A stretch of 22,835 bases of DNA from Balneolaceae bacterium UBA7797 (GTDB lineage: Bacteria; Bacteroidota; Rhodothermia; Balneolales; Balneolaceae), in contig DLCN01000013.1 in assembly GCA_002480645.1 (NCBI GenBank), positions 1 through 22,835 on the forward strand. Direction: 5' to 3'. The notes beneath the pieces are model-generated. The model was not told the origin of the DNA and did no database searches. It was given only the letters and a program-made list of their open reading frames with translations. Shown one piece after another: positions 7,287-15,199 of the stretch. The stretch's first letter is position 1, and the number at the start of each line of letters is the position of its first letter. Position numbers and translations under genes: made by a program.

Positions 7287-9629
7287 CTATTTGATCAGAG
7301 TCATTCTACCGGTTTTTGAAATTCCATTCGCCTCAATGGAATAGAGATATAATCCACTTGGCAGGGCAGAGGCATTAAATGGTACTTCATGAATGCCGGC
7401 AGACAGATTGCCCAGTTTCATGGAAGCAACCTGAGCCCCATTTATCGCATACACTTTCAGCGAAGTAACGGCAGCTTCATTCAGTTGAAATCTTAAGGTA
7501 GTACTTGGGTTGAACGGATTTGGATAATTCTGGAGTACTTTAAATTCTGAAGGTATTTCCGAGCCCGAAAGTTCTTCTGATGCAGTACTTACACCTTGTA
7601 CTGAAACTGTATAGATCTCATTGTCGAATCTCATAGCAACCTGATTCTCGGAGGCGATCACAATTTCCGTAGCATCTCCGGCCGGGAACAGATCAGGATC
7701 GAACATGATCCATTTTCCGGTGTCTTCGTTCAGATGGAAATAGCCGTAATGATCGTACTGACCCGAGAACGAATTCAGAGTTCGTACATCAACCAATATT
7801 CCGCCATTCGGTGTCTGGATGATCTCACCAAACCGATAATCGCTTAATTCCACGTCGGTATCGAAATCAATAACCGAAGTGGTTTCCGCATCCAGATCGT
7901 ATCGCTCAATAGAAGGCTCCAATCTGTTCACGGTAAGTAATAGCTCGTTATCATATTCAACAGCGAACATTCCGGTAACCTGGTAGTAGGCAGGCTCGTC
8001 AAGGCTGATATTTGTGAAGGAAGCTCCGTCATCATCAGAGATAAGAATTCCTGCTTCACCATCTAAAGCATAACCGTCATGGATGATAAGGTAGCTGTCG
8101 ATCGCTTCAAATCTGGTGATATTATACCCGAGCGGTGATCCGGAAACCAAAGACCAGTTCACACCGTCCGTACTGGTATATATTCCCTGTCCGATTCCCA
8201 GCGTTTCATGCACGTAACCGGTTCCGTTGTCCATGATGTGTAAAGATGTGGGGCCAAGGAATGGATTAGGCGCTTGTTCATACACTCCCCACTCACCGGT
8301 AGAGGATGAATTCTTGATCGTTAATCCGTTTGTAACTACCCAGACTTCACCGGTCTCTGTGTTTTTGCTGAATGTGAGTATTTCAGACACTGCCTGCCAT
8401 CCCGGTACAGCGTTAATGTAGCTTTGCAGTTCGGATAGATCAGGACCGTCTTCGCTTCCCTGTACTTCCCACTCTTCGGTGGTGGCATTCCATTTCAATA
8501 CACCGGTTCCGATCACGTAAGAATACAATTCATTATCCGCTCTGAAATAAAATAGCTGAGCTGTATTGAGTGATGATAATCCTTCATTAGATACTGTCCA
8601 GCTCAAACCACCATCAGTTGATCGTATCATTCCGGCCGAGGTGTTCGTGAACGAATAATTAGGAAGATCGCCCCAGACCATAGATCCCAAAAGGGTGCCG
8701 TCACCTAATTCGACAAAAGATTTTACTCCCTGCTCATTAAACGGTGTACTATCCACTTCCAGATCAAAAGTTGACCAACTGCTGCCTTTATCCGAACTAA
8801 CCATCACTTTGCCACTGGTGGTACTGATGAGCCAGTCCCCATTGCTTAGTTCATGGAATTCAAATGCATTGGTATCGATCAGGGCCGTCCAGTTTTCGCC
8901 CAGATCATCAGAGGTGAAGACGCCATTGGTATTGGTGCTAAGAACCAGTTTTCCATCCGAAGTATAATCTGCATCAGTGATAGAGCCCAGAAATTCTACC
9001 GGATCGGTTAGTTCGGTGAAATTACTCGCAGTTTCATCAGAGATAAAAATACTGTTCCCGAAAGAAAATCCTTTTACCCCAAATAATTTACCACCCGGTA
9101 AAGCAACGAGATCCGAGAAGAAAGCATTTTCTTCGGTTAATATTTCCCAGTTGACTCCCTTATCTGTTGATTTGATGATACCACCTAAATTCATCGGAGT
9201 GTAAAAGTAACTGGCATATAAGGCCGTATCACTTACAATGATGTCCCCCACAACTCCGCGACTGCCAAAGAATTCCGGCATGGTTGTTGGAGTTTGTGTT
9301 GCTCCGGTACTATGAATTGTTAATCCGGATCTTCCGGCGAGATATAATTGATCGTTCACCTCATCTGCCACAAGAAATGCATAGTTCATGAATGCAAAAG
9401 CGGGAGCTCCGTCTGCGGCAAATCTGGAATCCTTTGCCCAATTTACGCCCCCATCCACAGAAAAAAATACGTCACCCCCAAACGATGTGGTGTACACCGT
9501 ATCTCTGAATTCAACCACATTTTGAAAATTTCCTCCGTTCAGAGACGGAAGTTTTGTTACCCCGGTTTGAGCAAATGAGCTACTCATTACCAATAAACTA
9601 AAAACCCATACTACAATAGCTTTCTTCAT
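7287..9629 (-). CDS. Secreted Asp-box (BNR) repeat protein with T9SS type A sorting domain
   Basis: 780 residues with a signal peptide (SSSFA|Q, about residue 20). The body is built from repeated beta-propeller blades carrying Asp-box motifs of the form S-x-D-x-G-x-x-W: 'SVDGGVNW' (57-64), then 'STDKGVNW', 'TSDDLGENW', 'SSDKGSSW', 'STDGGLSW', 'STDGVNW' and a degenerate 'SDDDGASF'. Such propellers occur in sialidases, Vps10-like domains and photosystem-assembly-factor-like proteins. The motif is structural, so enzymatic activity cannot be inferred, and I see no sialidase Arg triad. Residues 696-780 form a type A T9SS sorting domain ('LQNYPNPFNPSTTLRF' to 'SKTGRMTLIK'), so the protein should be exported to or beyond the cell surface. 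It has its own terminator and stands alone on this strand. Function unknown; a surface adhesin or glycan-binding propeller is possible. Confidence 0.85.
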   Translation of the reverse strand: MKKAIVVWVFSLLVMSSSFAQTGVTKLPSLNGGNFQNVVEFRDTVYTTSFGGDVFFSVDGGVNWAKDSRFAADGAPAFAFMNYAFLVADEVNDQLYLAGRSGLTIHSTGATQTPTTMPEFFGSRGVVGDIIVSDTALYASYFYTPMNLGGIIKSTDKGVNWEILTEENAFFSDLVALPGGKLFGVKGFSFGNSIFISDETASNFTELTDPVEFLGSITDADYTSDGKLVLSTNTNGVFTSDDLGENWTALIDTNAFEFHELSNGDWLISTTSGKVMVSSDKGSSWSTFDLEVDSTPFNEQGVKSFVELGDGTLLGSMVWGDLPNYSFTNTSAGMIRSTDGGLSWTVSNEGLSSLNTAQLFYFRADNELYSYVIGTGVLKWNATTEEWEVQGSEDGPDLSELQSYINAVPGWQAVSEILTFSKNTETGEVWVVTNGLTIKNSSSTGEWGVYEQAPNPFLGPTSLHIMDNGTGYVHETLGIGQGIYTSTDGVNWSLVSGSPLGYNITRFEAIDSYLIIHDGYALDGEAGILISDDDGASFTNISLDEPAYYQVTGMFAVEYDNELLLTVNRLEPSIERYDLDAETTSVIDFDTDVELSDYRFGEIIQTPNGGILVDVRTLNSFSGQYDHYGYFHLNEDTGKWIMFDPDLFPAGDATEIVIASENQVAMRFDNEIYTVSVQGVSTASEELSGSEIPSEFKVLQNYPNPFNPSTTLRFQLNEAAVTSLKVYAINGAQVASMKLGNLSAGIHEVPFNASALPSGLYLYSIEANGISKTGRMTLIK

Positions 9630-9687
9630 AATACCTATTAGTGATTAGTGTTAGCTCGCAATATCCAAAATCAACAACGAGCATTGT

Positions 9688-9705
9688 ATAACCTATTTAG
9701 GGTAT
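9688..9705. promoter_or_regulatory. Imperfect palindrome in the divergent promoter region
   Basis: ATAaCCTAttTAGGgTAT is an 18-bp inverted repeat with one mismatched pair and a non-pairing centre. It lies between the divergent Asp-box gene (start 9629) and FG-GAP lipoprotein gene (start 9840), so it could be an operator for one or both. No regulator is identified. Confidence 0.35.
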
Positions 9706-9839
9706 TTTAGAGAGTTAAAGGCCACATAGATATCTATTACAGGAATACGGGAGCATTAAAATCGCTATCATTTTATCATTGGCATAAAACATTGAGGAAG
9801 GCTAGTTTACACCCACGAAAATGTTGGGATCACTATAAT

Positions 9840-12800
9840 ATGAGTAAACAGTATTTACTGACCTTTCTCCTGCTTCTTACCTTAATTTCATGTACAAAAG
9901 AAACCCGTTTCGAGCGTTTAAGCAGCTCACAAACCGGTATAGATTTTGTGAATGAACTCGTTGAAGATACCACCTTCAATTTTCTCAACTACCTCTATTT
10001 TTACAATGGGGGAGGTGTTGCTGCCGGCGATATCAACAATGATGGACTGGAAGATCTGTTTTTTACCTCCAATCAACAGAAGAATAAACTTTACCTGAAT
10101 AAAGGAGATCTGAAATTTGAAGATGTAAGTGAGTCGTCCGGCATAGAGGGGCAAACCGGGAGTTGGTCTACCGGAGTAACAATGGCTGACGTAAATGCGG
10201 ACGGGCTTGCAGATATTTATGTCTGCAATGTGAATTATCTGAGCCGGACCGGGAGAAATGAGTTATTCATCAACAATGGAGATAATACCTTTACAGAAAG
10301 AGGGAAAGATTTTGGGTTAGATTTTAAGGGATATTCCGTGCAATCCGCATTTCTGGATTATGACAAAGACGGGGATCTGGATATGTTTCTGCTCAATCAC
10401 TCGGTGCATTCGGTTGATTCGTACCGGCCGGTAGATGACCGGGAAAAATTTGATCCCAAATCAGGAGACCGGCTTTTTAGAAATGATAACGGCTATTTTA
10501 CTGACGTGACAGAATCAGCCGGAATTTACAGCAGTGCATTGGGTTTTGGCCTGGGTGTGGTGGTAAGCGATATCAACAACGACGGTTGGCCCGACATTTA
10601 TGTTGGTAACGATTTTCACGAAGATGATTACCTCTACATTAACCAACAGGACGGGACGTTCAGAGAATCTATTCGATCGGCTACACAACATACCTCTCAG
10701 TTTACTATGGGAGTTGATATTGCTGATATCAATAATGACGGTGAACCGGATATTGCGGCTACCGATATGCTTCCGGAAGACGAAGAGATCCTGAAAATTT
10801 CAGGCGGGGGAGATACCTATAAAGTGGCCCGAATTAAACAGGATTATGGATACTATCCTCAGTATTCAAGAAATATGCTACAGTTAAAAGTAGCGGACAC
10901 CGAAAATGGGGATCCTGTGTACAGCGAAATTGGATATCTGTCAGGGATCGAAGCAACTGACTGGAGTTGGTCCGGGCTTCTGGCCGATCTTGATAACGAT
11001 GGATATCGCGATCTGTTTATATCGAATGGGATCTACCGTCGACCAAACGATATGGATTATATCCGGTATATCTCCAATCAGGAAGTGCAACGATCTTTGG
11101 AGGAGGGTATTAACCCGGAAAATTTACAATTGATCCAGAAAATGCCTCAGCTTAAGATCCCAAATGTGATCTTTCACAATAACGGAGACCTCACATTTAC
11201 GGATCTTTCTAATGAATGGGGATTAGGGGATCCCAGTCATTCGAACGGAACGGTATATTCCGATCTGGATAATGACGGTGATCTGGATCTGGTGGTAAAT
11301 AATGTGAATCAGGAAGCATTTGTTTACAGGAATTCCACTTCGGATAAGGAAAACGCCGGTAATTATTTGCAGTTCGAACTACACGGCAACCCGGGAAATC
11401 CGTTAGCTTTTGGAACTAAGATCAAAGTGTATACTCCAGGTGAAATACGAACCATAGAGCAATATCCGACGCGGGGATTTCAATCATCGGTGACCAGAAT
11501 TCCACATATCGGATTAGGAGCCGAGACCGAAGTAGATTCTGTATTGATCATCTGGCCGGATGACTCCATGATGAAATTAGTAGAGGTAAGCATTAATAAG
11601 CGCCTACCGGTGTATCAACGTCAATCAACATCTTCCTACACTTATACATCAAAGAAGATTGATCAGGGACTCTTTTCGGATGTGACTGATGAAGTTGGAG
11701 TCGTTTTCAGGCATAATGAGAATAACTATGTTGATTTCAACATGGAGCCTTTGATCCCGCATTATCTCTCCACACAGGGACCTCCTGTAACAGTTGCTGA
11801 TGTTAACGGAGATGGTTTGGAGGATTTTTATGTAGGAGGGGCGTTGGGACAGGCCGGAGAATTATGGCTTCAAAATGTGGATGGAACCTTCAGAAAGAGC
11901 ACTCAACCCGGTTTTGAAGTGGATAAGTTCAGTGAGGATACCGATGCTGAATTTTTTGATGCGAATGGAGATGGCAGTCCGGATCTGATTGTAGGAAGTG
12001 GAGGCAATGAGGTGGGAGCCCGGCAATTTGGGTTGATGGACCGCCTCTATCTGAACAATGGAAAGGGAGTGATGCATCGGGCAGATGTACTACCCAAAGT
12101 GTATAGAAATACCTCGGTGGTTGCACCGGGCGATTTTGACGGCGATGGCGACAATGATCTGATGACCGGGGAACGATCAATTCCCGGCATCTATGGGATG
12201 GATGGTCGCAATTTCTTATTCCGGAACGATGGAACAGGAAAATTTACAGATGTCACAAAAGAGCTTATTCCCGGGTTAGACAGATTGGGTATGGTCACCG
12301 ATGCTGCATGGACCGATTTTGATAATGATGAAGATTTGGATCTGCTGGTGGTGGGAGAGTGGATGCCGGTCACCCTTTTCGAAAACAGATTGAATGAGGA
12401 TGAGGCCGCATTCATAAATATGACTGAAGCTGCCGCACTGAGCGGAACCAATGGCTGGTGGAATACAATGCTCTCTACGGATGTAAATAATGACGGTCTG
12501 GAGGATATATTGGCAGGAAACCTCGGGCTAAATTCCGTGTTGACGGCCTCAGAGAATAATCCACTATTATTGTACATGAACGATTTTAATGACGATGAAC
12601 GACTGGATCCGATTATTACTCACTTCAAACAAGGAAGGTATTATCCAATCGTGAGCAGGGATGAGTTGTTCGATCAGGTAAATTCATTAAAAAAGCAGTT
12701 CAATACCTATAATTCATTTGGTGCAAGGGAACTGGATGAGATCTTCGATCCTGAAAAAGTGGAGGATGCATTCATAAAAAAAGTCTTCACCTTCGAAACA

Positions 12801-13169
12801 TCCCTTTTTCTAAACAATGGAGACGGAACATACAGCAAACAGAAACTACCTGTTGAAACACAACTTTCGCCTACGTTCTCCTTTATAGTCTACGATTTTA
12901 ATGAGGATGGCAGAAAAGATATCTTAAGCGGTGGCAATTTCTTTGGGTTAAAACCGAGTATGGGAAGGTATGATGCAAGTTTTGGTACCACCTTACTAGC
13001 CAGAGATTCTACATTCTCAGCTCTTCCCTTAAATGAACAGGGCGTTCTGATTACCGGACAGATAAGAGAACTGCAGCTTATACGATCGGCTTCGGGTGCT
13101 CCGTTAGTGATCGTCTCGCGAAATGACGAACCATTATTATTCCTTGACCTTAATACAATTGAAGATTGA
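9840..13169 (+). CDS. FG-GAP/VCBS repeat lipoprotein with ASPIC-UnbV domain (CRTAC1-like), copy A
   Basis: 1109 residues from ATG 9840; the upstream in-frame TTG at 9792 is rejected because the lipoprotein signal (Leu-rich core, LISC, C18) begins exactly at 9840. At least twelve calcium-loop motifs of the DxDxDGxxD type are visible, for example 'DINNDGLEDLFF', 'DINNDGWPDIYV', 'DLDNDGDLDLVV', 'DVNGDGLEDFYV' and 'DFDGDGDNDLMT', implying beta-propeller FG-GAP repeats along the whole protein. In the middle (about 11440-11590), 'RGFQSSVTRIPHIGLG...VDSVLIIWPDD' is an ASPIC/UnbV module, the arrangement of the CRTAC1 family. The protein is anchored by lipid and probably faces outward. It is 2 bp upstream of the haloperoxidase-like gene and is paralogous to the protein starting at 19876. 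These families commonly accompany SusC/SusD loci, but their biochemical role is not established. No Shine-Dalgarno site is visible. Confidence 0.9.
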   Translation: MSKQYLLTFLLLLTLISCTKETRFERLSSSQTGIDFVNELVEDTTFNFLNYLYFYNGGGVAAGDINNDGLEDLFFTSNQQKNKLYLNKGDLKFEDVSESSGIEGQTGSWSTGVTMADVNADGLADIYVCNVNYLSRTGRNELFINNGDNTFTERGKDFGLDFKGYSVQSAFLDYDKDGDLDMFLLNHSVHSVDSYRPVDDREKFDPKSGDRLFRNDNGYFTDVTESAGIYSSALGFGLGVVVSDINNDGWPDIYVGNDFHEDDYLYINQQDGTFRESIRSATQHTSQFTMGVDIADINNDGEPDIAATDMLPEDEEILKISGGGDTYKVARIKQDYGYYPQYSRNMLQLKVADTENGDPVYSEIGYLSGIEATDWSWSGLLADLDNDGYRDLFISNGIYRRPNDMDYIRYISNQEVQRSLEEGINPENLQLIQKMPQLKIPNVIFHNNGDLTFTDLSNEWGLGDPSHSNGTVYSDLDNDGDLDLVVNNVNQEAFVYRNSTSDKENAGNYLQFELHGNPGNPLAFGTKIKVYTPGEIRTIEQYPTRGFQSSVTRIPHIGLGAETEVDSVLIIWPDDSMMKLVEVSINKRLPVYQRQSTSSYTYTSKKIDQGLFSDVTDEVGVVFRHNENNYVDFNMEPLIPHYLSTQGPPVTVADVNGDGLEDFYVGGALGQAGELWLQNVDGTFRKSTQPGFEVDKFSEDTDAEFFDANGDGSPDLIVGSGGNEVGARQFGLMDRLYLNNGKGVMHRADVLPKVYRNTSVVAPGDFDGDGDNDLMTGERSIPGIYGMDGRNFLFRNDGTGKFTDVTKELIPGLDRLGMVTDAAWTDFDNDEDLDLLVVGEWMPVTLFENRLNEDEAAFINMTEAAALSGTNGWWNTMLSTDVNNDGLEDILAGNLGLNSVLTASENNPLLLYMNDFNDDERLDPIITHFKQGRYYPIVSRDELFDQVNSLKKQFNTYNSFGARELDEIFDPEKVEDAFIKKVFTFETSLFLNNGDGTYSKQKLPVETQLSPTFSFIVYDFNEDGRKDILSGGNFFGLKPSMGRYDASFGTTLLARDSTFSALPLNEQGVLITGQIRELQLIRSASGAPLVIVSRNDEPLLFLDLNTIED

Positions 13170-13171
13170 TC

Positions 13172-14527
13172 ATGAAATCTACAAATAAGAAAATATCAAA
13201 AACCTTTGGAATTAAACTGCTAACAGTACTCATCATCAGCCTTGGATTGATGACAGCCTGTGCACCACCTAAAAGCCCGGAAGAGGTTGGAGCAACCGAC
13301 CCGGAATTATTGAGGGAATCGGTGAAAGTTTTAACCGAAGTTATGGTCAATGATATTTTTTCTCCCCCCGTTGCCAGCAGAGTGTATGTATATTCCTCTG
13401 TAGCAGCTTACGAGGCGGTTGCATTGAATAATGATGATTACAATTCACTGGCAGGTCAGGTACATGAATTGACGGAAGGCCCCAAAGCAGGTGAAAATGT
13501 AAATCTTGAGATTGCCGGACTACATGCTTTTCTAACCACGGGTGAGGAACTGATCTTTACTACTGATGAGATCAGTATGTACCGCGATTCACTTTATCAG
13601 GACTTTTTGGATAAAGGATTGTCTAAGAAGGTACTCAACGCTTCAAAGGAATATGGTCAACAGGTGGCGGACCATATCATTTCATGGGCTAATAAAGATA
13701 ATTACAAAGAAACCCGTGGTACTCAAAAATATGTTGTTACGGATGAACCCGGACGTTGGGTTCCGACTCCTCCACAGTATATGGATGCGATCGAGCCGAA
13801 CTGGGATAAGATCCGAACTATGGTACTCGAATCACCCGATCAGTTTAAACCGGTTCCCCCGGTACCATTTAGTATGGAAAAGGGATCAGAATTTTATAAG
13901 CAGGTAATGGCGGTGTATGATGCCGTTGAAAAGGCAGAGTCTGAACATATCGCAATAGCAAAATTCTGGGATTGTAATCCATTTGCAACACGGGTTAAGG
14001 GCCATTTTATGTTTGCGATCAAGAAAATTACCCCCGGCGGGCACTGGATGGGTATTACAAGCATAGTAACTCGTGATAATGAGGATGATTTCGCCAAGAC
14101 AGCTGCAGCCTATGCAGAAACATCCATTGCATTATTCGACGCATTCATAAGTTCATGGGACGAAAAGTTCAGAAGTAATCTGATCCGCCCGGAAACGGTA
14201 ATTAATAAATATATCGATGCAGATTGGGCTCCGCTTTTACAAACGCCCCCATTTCCGGAGTATACAAGTGGTCACAGTACCATATCACGTGCAGCAGCTG
14301 AAGTCTTAACAAAGATCTACGGACCGGAAGTTTATTTTGAAGACACGACCGAATTGGATTACGGTTTGCCGGTGCGGTCGTTCAATTCATTTATCGAAGC
14401 TTCTGATGAAGCCGCAATAAGCAGGATTTATGGAGGTATTCATTATCCCATGGCGGCGACTCATGGCATCACACAAGGTGAGGGGGTAGGTAAATTCGTA
14501 GCCGACAACCTTATCCTATCCAAATAA
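13172..14527 (+). CDS. Vanadium-dependent haloperoxidase/PAP2-fold lipoprotein
   Basis: 451 residues from ATG 13172, preferred over the TTG at 13166 that overlaps the upstream stop. A lipoprotein signal ends at MTAC (C30). The vanadate/phosphate-binding signature of the family is complete: K332-x6-R339-P, then S366-G367-H368 (YTSGHS), then R418-x5-H424 (SRIYGGIHYP). The spacings equal those of Curvularia chloroperoxidase (K353/R360, S402-G403-H404, R490/H496), where the final His binds vanadate and His404 acts as acid-base. Whether this protein is a haloperoxidase or an acid phosphatase cannot be decided from these residues, because both share them. It acts in the periplasm or at the cell surface. 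It is co-transcribed with the FG-GAP lipoprotein 2 bp upstream, and a strong terminator follows. Confidence 0.88.
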   Translation: MKSTNKKISKTFGIKLLTVLIISLGLMTACAPPKSPEEVGATDPELLRESVKVLTEVMVNDIFSPPVASRVYVYSSVAAYEAVALNNDDYNSLAGQVHELTEGPKAGENVNLEIAGLHAFLTTGEELIFTTDEISMYRDSLYQDFLDKGLSKKVLNASKEYGQQVADHIISWANKDNYKETRGTQKYVVTDEPGRWVPTPPQYMDAIEPNWDKIRTMVLESPDQFKPVPPVPFSMEKGSEFYKQVMAVYDAVEKAESEHIAIAKFWDCNPFATRVKGHFMFAIKKITPGGHWMGITSIVTRDNEDDFAKTAAAYAETSIALFDAFISSWDEKFRSNLIRPETVINKYIDADWAPLLQTPPFPEYTSGHSTISRAAAEVLTKIYGPEVYFEDTTELDYGLPVRSFNSFIEASDEAAISRIYGGIHYPMAATHGITQGEGVGKFVADNLILSK

Positions 14528-14570
14528 GCTTTCTGCGTAAATATTTTTAACAATTAAGGCCTTGTCCCTG

Positions 14571-14612
14571 AAGATCCCGATGTAAACTGAATGGTATTCA
14601 TCGGGATCTTTT
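14571..14612 (+). terminator. Terminator of the FG-GAP/haloperoxidase operon
   Basis: A perfect 12-bp stem pairs 14571-14582 (AAGATCCCGATG) with 14599-14610 (CATCGGGATCTT) around a 16-base loop, and a short T run follows. It lies 43 bases after the stop at 14527, separating this unit from susC. Confidence 0.8.
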
Positions 14613-14688
14613 AGTTTAAAAAATTAGGCAAATATAGTATAAAGCCTAAAACCACTATATATTTATAAAGTGTATAAAATACACAGTA

Positions 14689-14698
14689 GAAGCGCTTC
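14689..14698. promoter_or_regulatory. GCGC-centred palindrome 1 (LacI-family-like half-sites)
   Basis: GAAGCGCTTC is a perfect 10-bp palindrome with the AAGCGCTT core used by many LacI-family regulators. In the extended 14-bp frame (14687-14700) it matches 11 of 14 positions of the TGWAARCGYTWNCA consensus. Function is inferred from its place upstream of susC. Confidence 0.4.
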
Positions 14699-14800
14699 CC
14701 TTCACGCACAGAATCGAACCCATTTCAGCATAAAAAATTAGTCGATTTTATCTATTACAATTATAAATTTTATATGAATTTCTTAAAATATATTTTATGA

Positions 14801-14810
14801 TTTGCGCAAA
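14801..14810. promoter_or_regulatory. GCGC-centred palindrome 2
   Basis: TTTGCGCAAA is a perfect 10-bp palindrome, 112 bp (centre to centre) after palindrome 1. The same sequence with one change recurs at 14935-14944, which suggests a shared binding protein. Confidence 0.35.
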
Positions 14811-14934
14811 CAGAAAAGTCAAAGGAATTCGCCTCCCCTTGGAATTCAATATTAATTATACCAGATAAAAGCTAAATGTGATGCATATAAATAGGTTTAC
14901 AGTGTAATATTGACACGCTGACAAAAAATTGATT

Positions 14935-14944
14935 ATTGCGCAAA
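14935..14944. promoter_or_regulatory. GCGC-centred palindrome 3
   Basis: ATTGCGCAAA contains the perfect 8-bp palindrome TTGCGCAA and matches palindrome 2 at nine of ten bases. It lies 134 bp downstream of palindrome 2 and just after the weak TTGACA...TTATTG promoter candidate. Confidence 0.35.
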
Positions 14945-15056
14945 GGAGTGAGGAGTTGTGAGCAAAAATTGCTCATTAAGTAAGTATGAAGAATCTGTGA
15001 AGAAATGTAAAAAAGGACCCGGCAGAACCTTGCCTTTTTATATAAATGTGGGTAAT

Positions 15057-15070
15057 TGTAAGCGCTATCA
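15057..15070. promoter_or_regulatory. LacI-family-type operator upstream of susC
   Basis: TGTAAGCGCTATCA matches all 14 positions of the degenerate TGWAARCGYTWNCA consensus known from CcpA and related LacI-family regulators. It lies 130 bp upstream of the susC start. The organism need not have CcpA; a sugar-responsive LacI-family regulator is the inference. Confidence 0.5.
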
Positions 15071-15199
15071 CGGAGTCAGGGAATCAAAAGCCTTCAGAGG
15101 TGTATATGTAATGGGAGTACCACTTCTGAGACGACTCGTGTGCATTACTTATTTAAGTAGTCTCACTAATATTTCTAACATTAATTAATCATTGTTGAT

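Larger units (their letters stand above)
14613..15199. other. Long AT-rich regulatory region upstream of susC
   Basis: 587 bp without a convincing gene. It contains four palindromes centred on GCGC, listed separately. It also holds a short inverted repeat TGAGCAA/TTGCTCA at 14959-14975 and a possible leader hairpin pairing AAAAAGG (15010-15016) with CCTTTTT (15033-15039). TTGACA at 14910-14915 is followed 17 bases later by TTATTG, a weak promoter candidate. The first part (14613-14800) is very AT-rich and shows nothing else I can support. No RNA gene was recognised. Confidence 0.5.

Noticed and set aside
7287..9629. Calling the Asp-box protein a sialidase
   Set aside because: Asp-boxes are structural blade motifs shared by many propellers; the catalytic Arg triad and Tyr/Glu pair of sialidases are not seen.
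14705..14725. On the minus strand, GGGTTCGATTCT resembles the T-arm of a tRNA, suggesting a tRNA remnant or att site
   Set aside because: The flanking bases do not form a T-stem, there is no acceptor stem, anticodon arm or CCA, and no integrase or direct repeat is nearby.
14958..15188. A 76-codon GTG-started reading frame ahead of susC, with AGGAG at 14951-14955
   Set aside because: The composition is not protein-like, there is no signal peptide or recognisable domain, the ribosome-binding site is too close to the GTG, and the frame overlaps the palindromes and hairpin of the regulatory region. A leader peptide is possible but unsupported.
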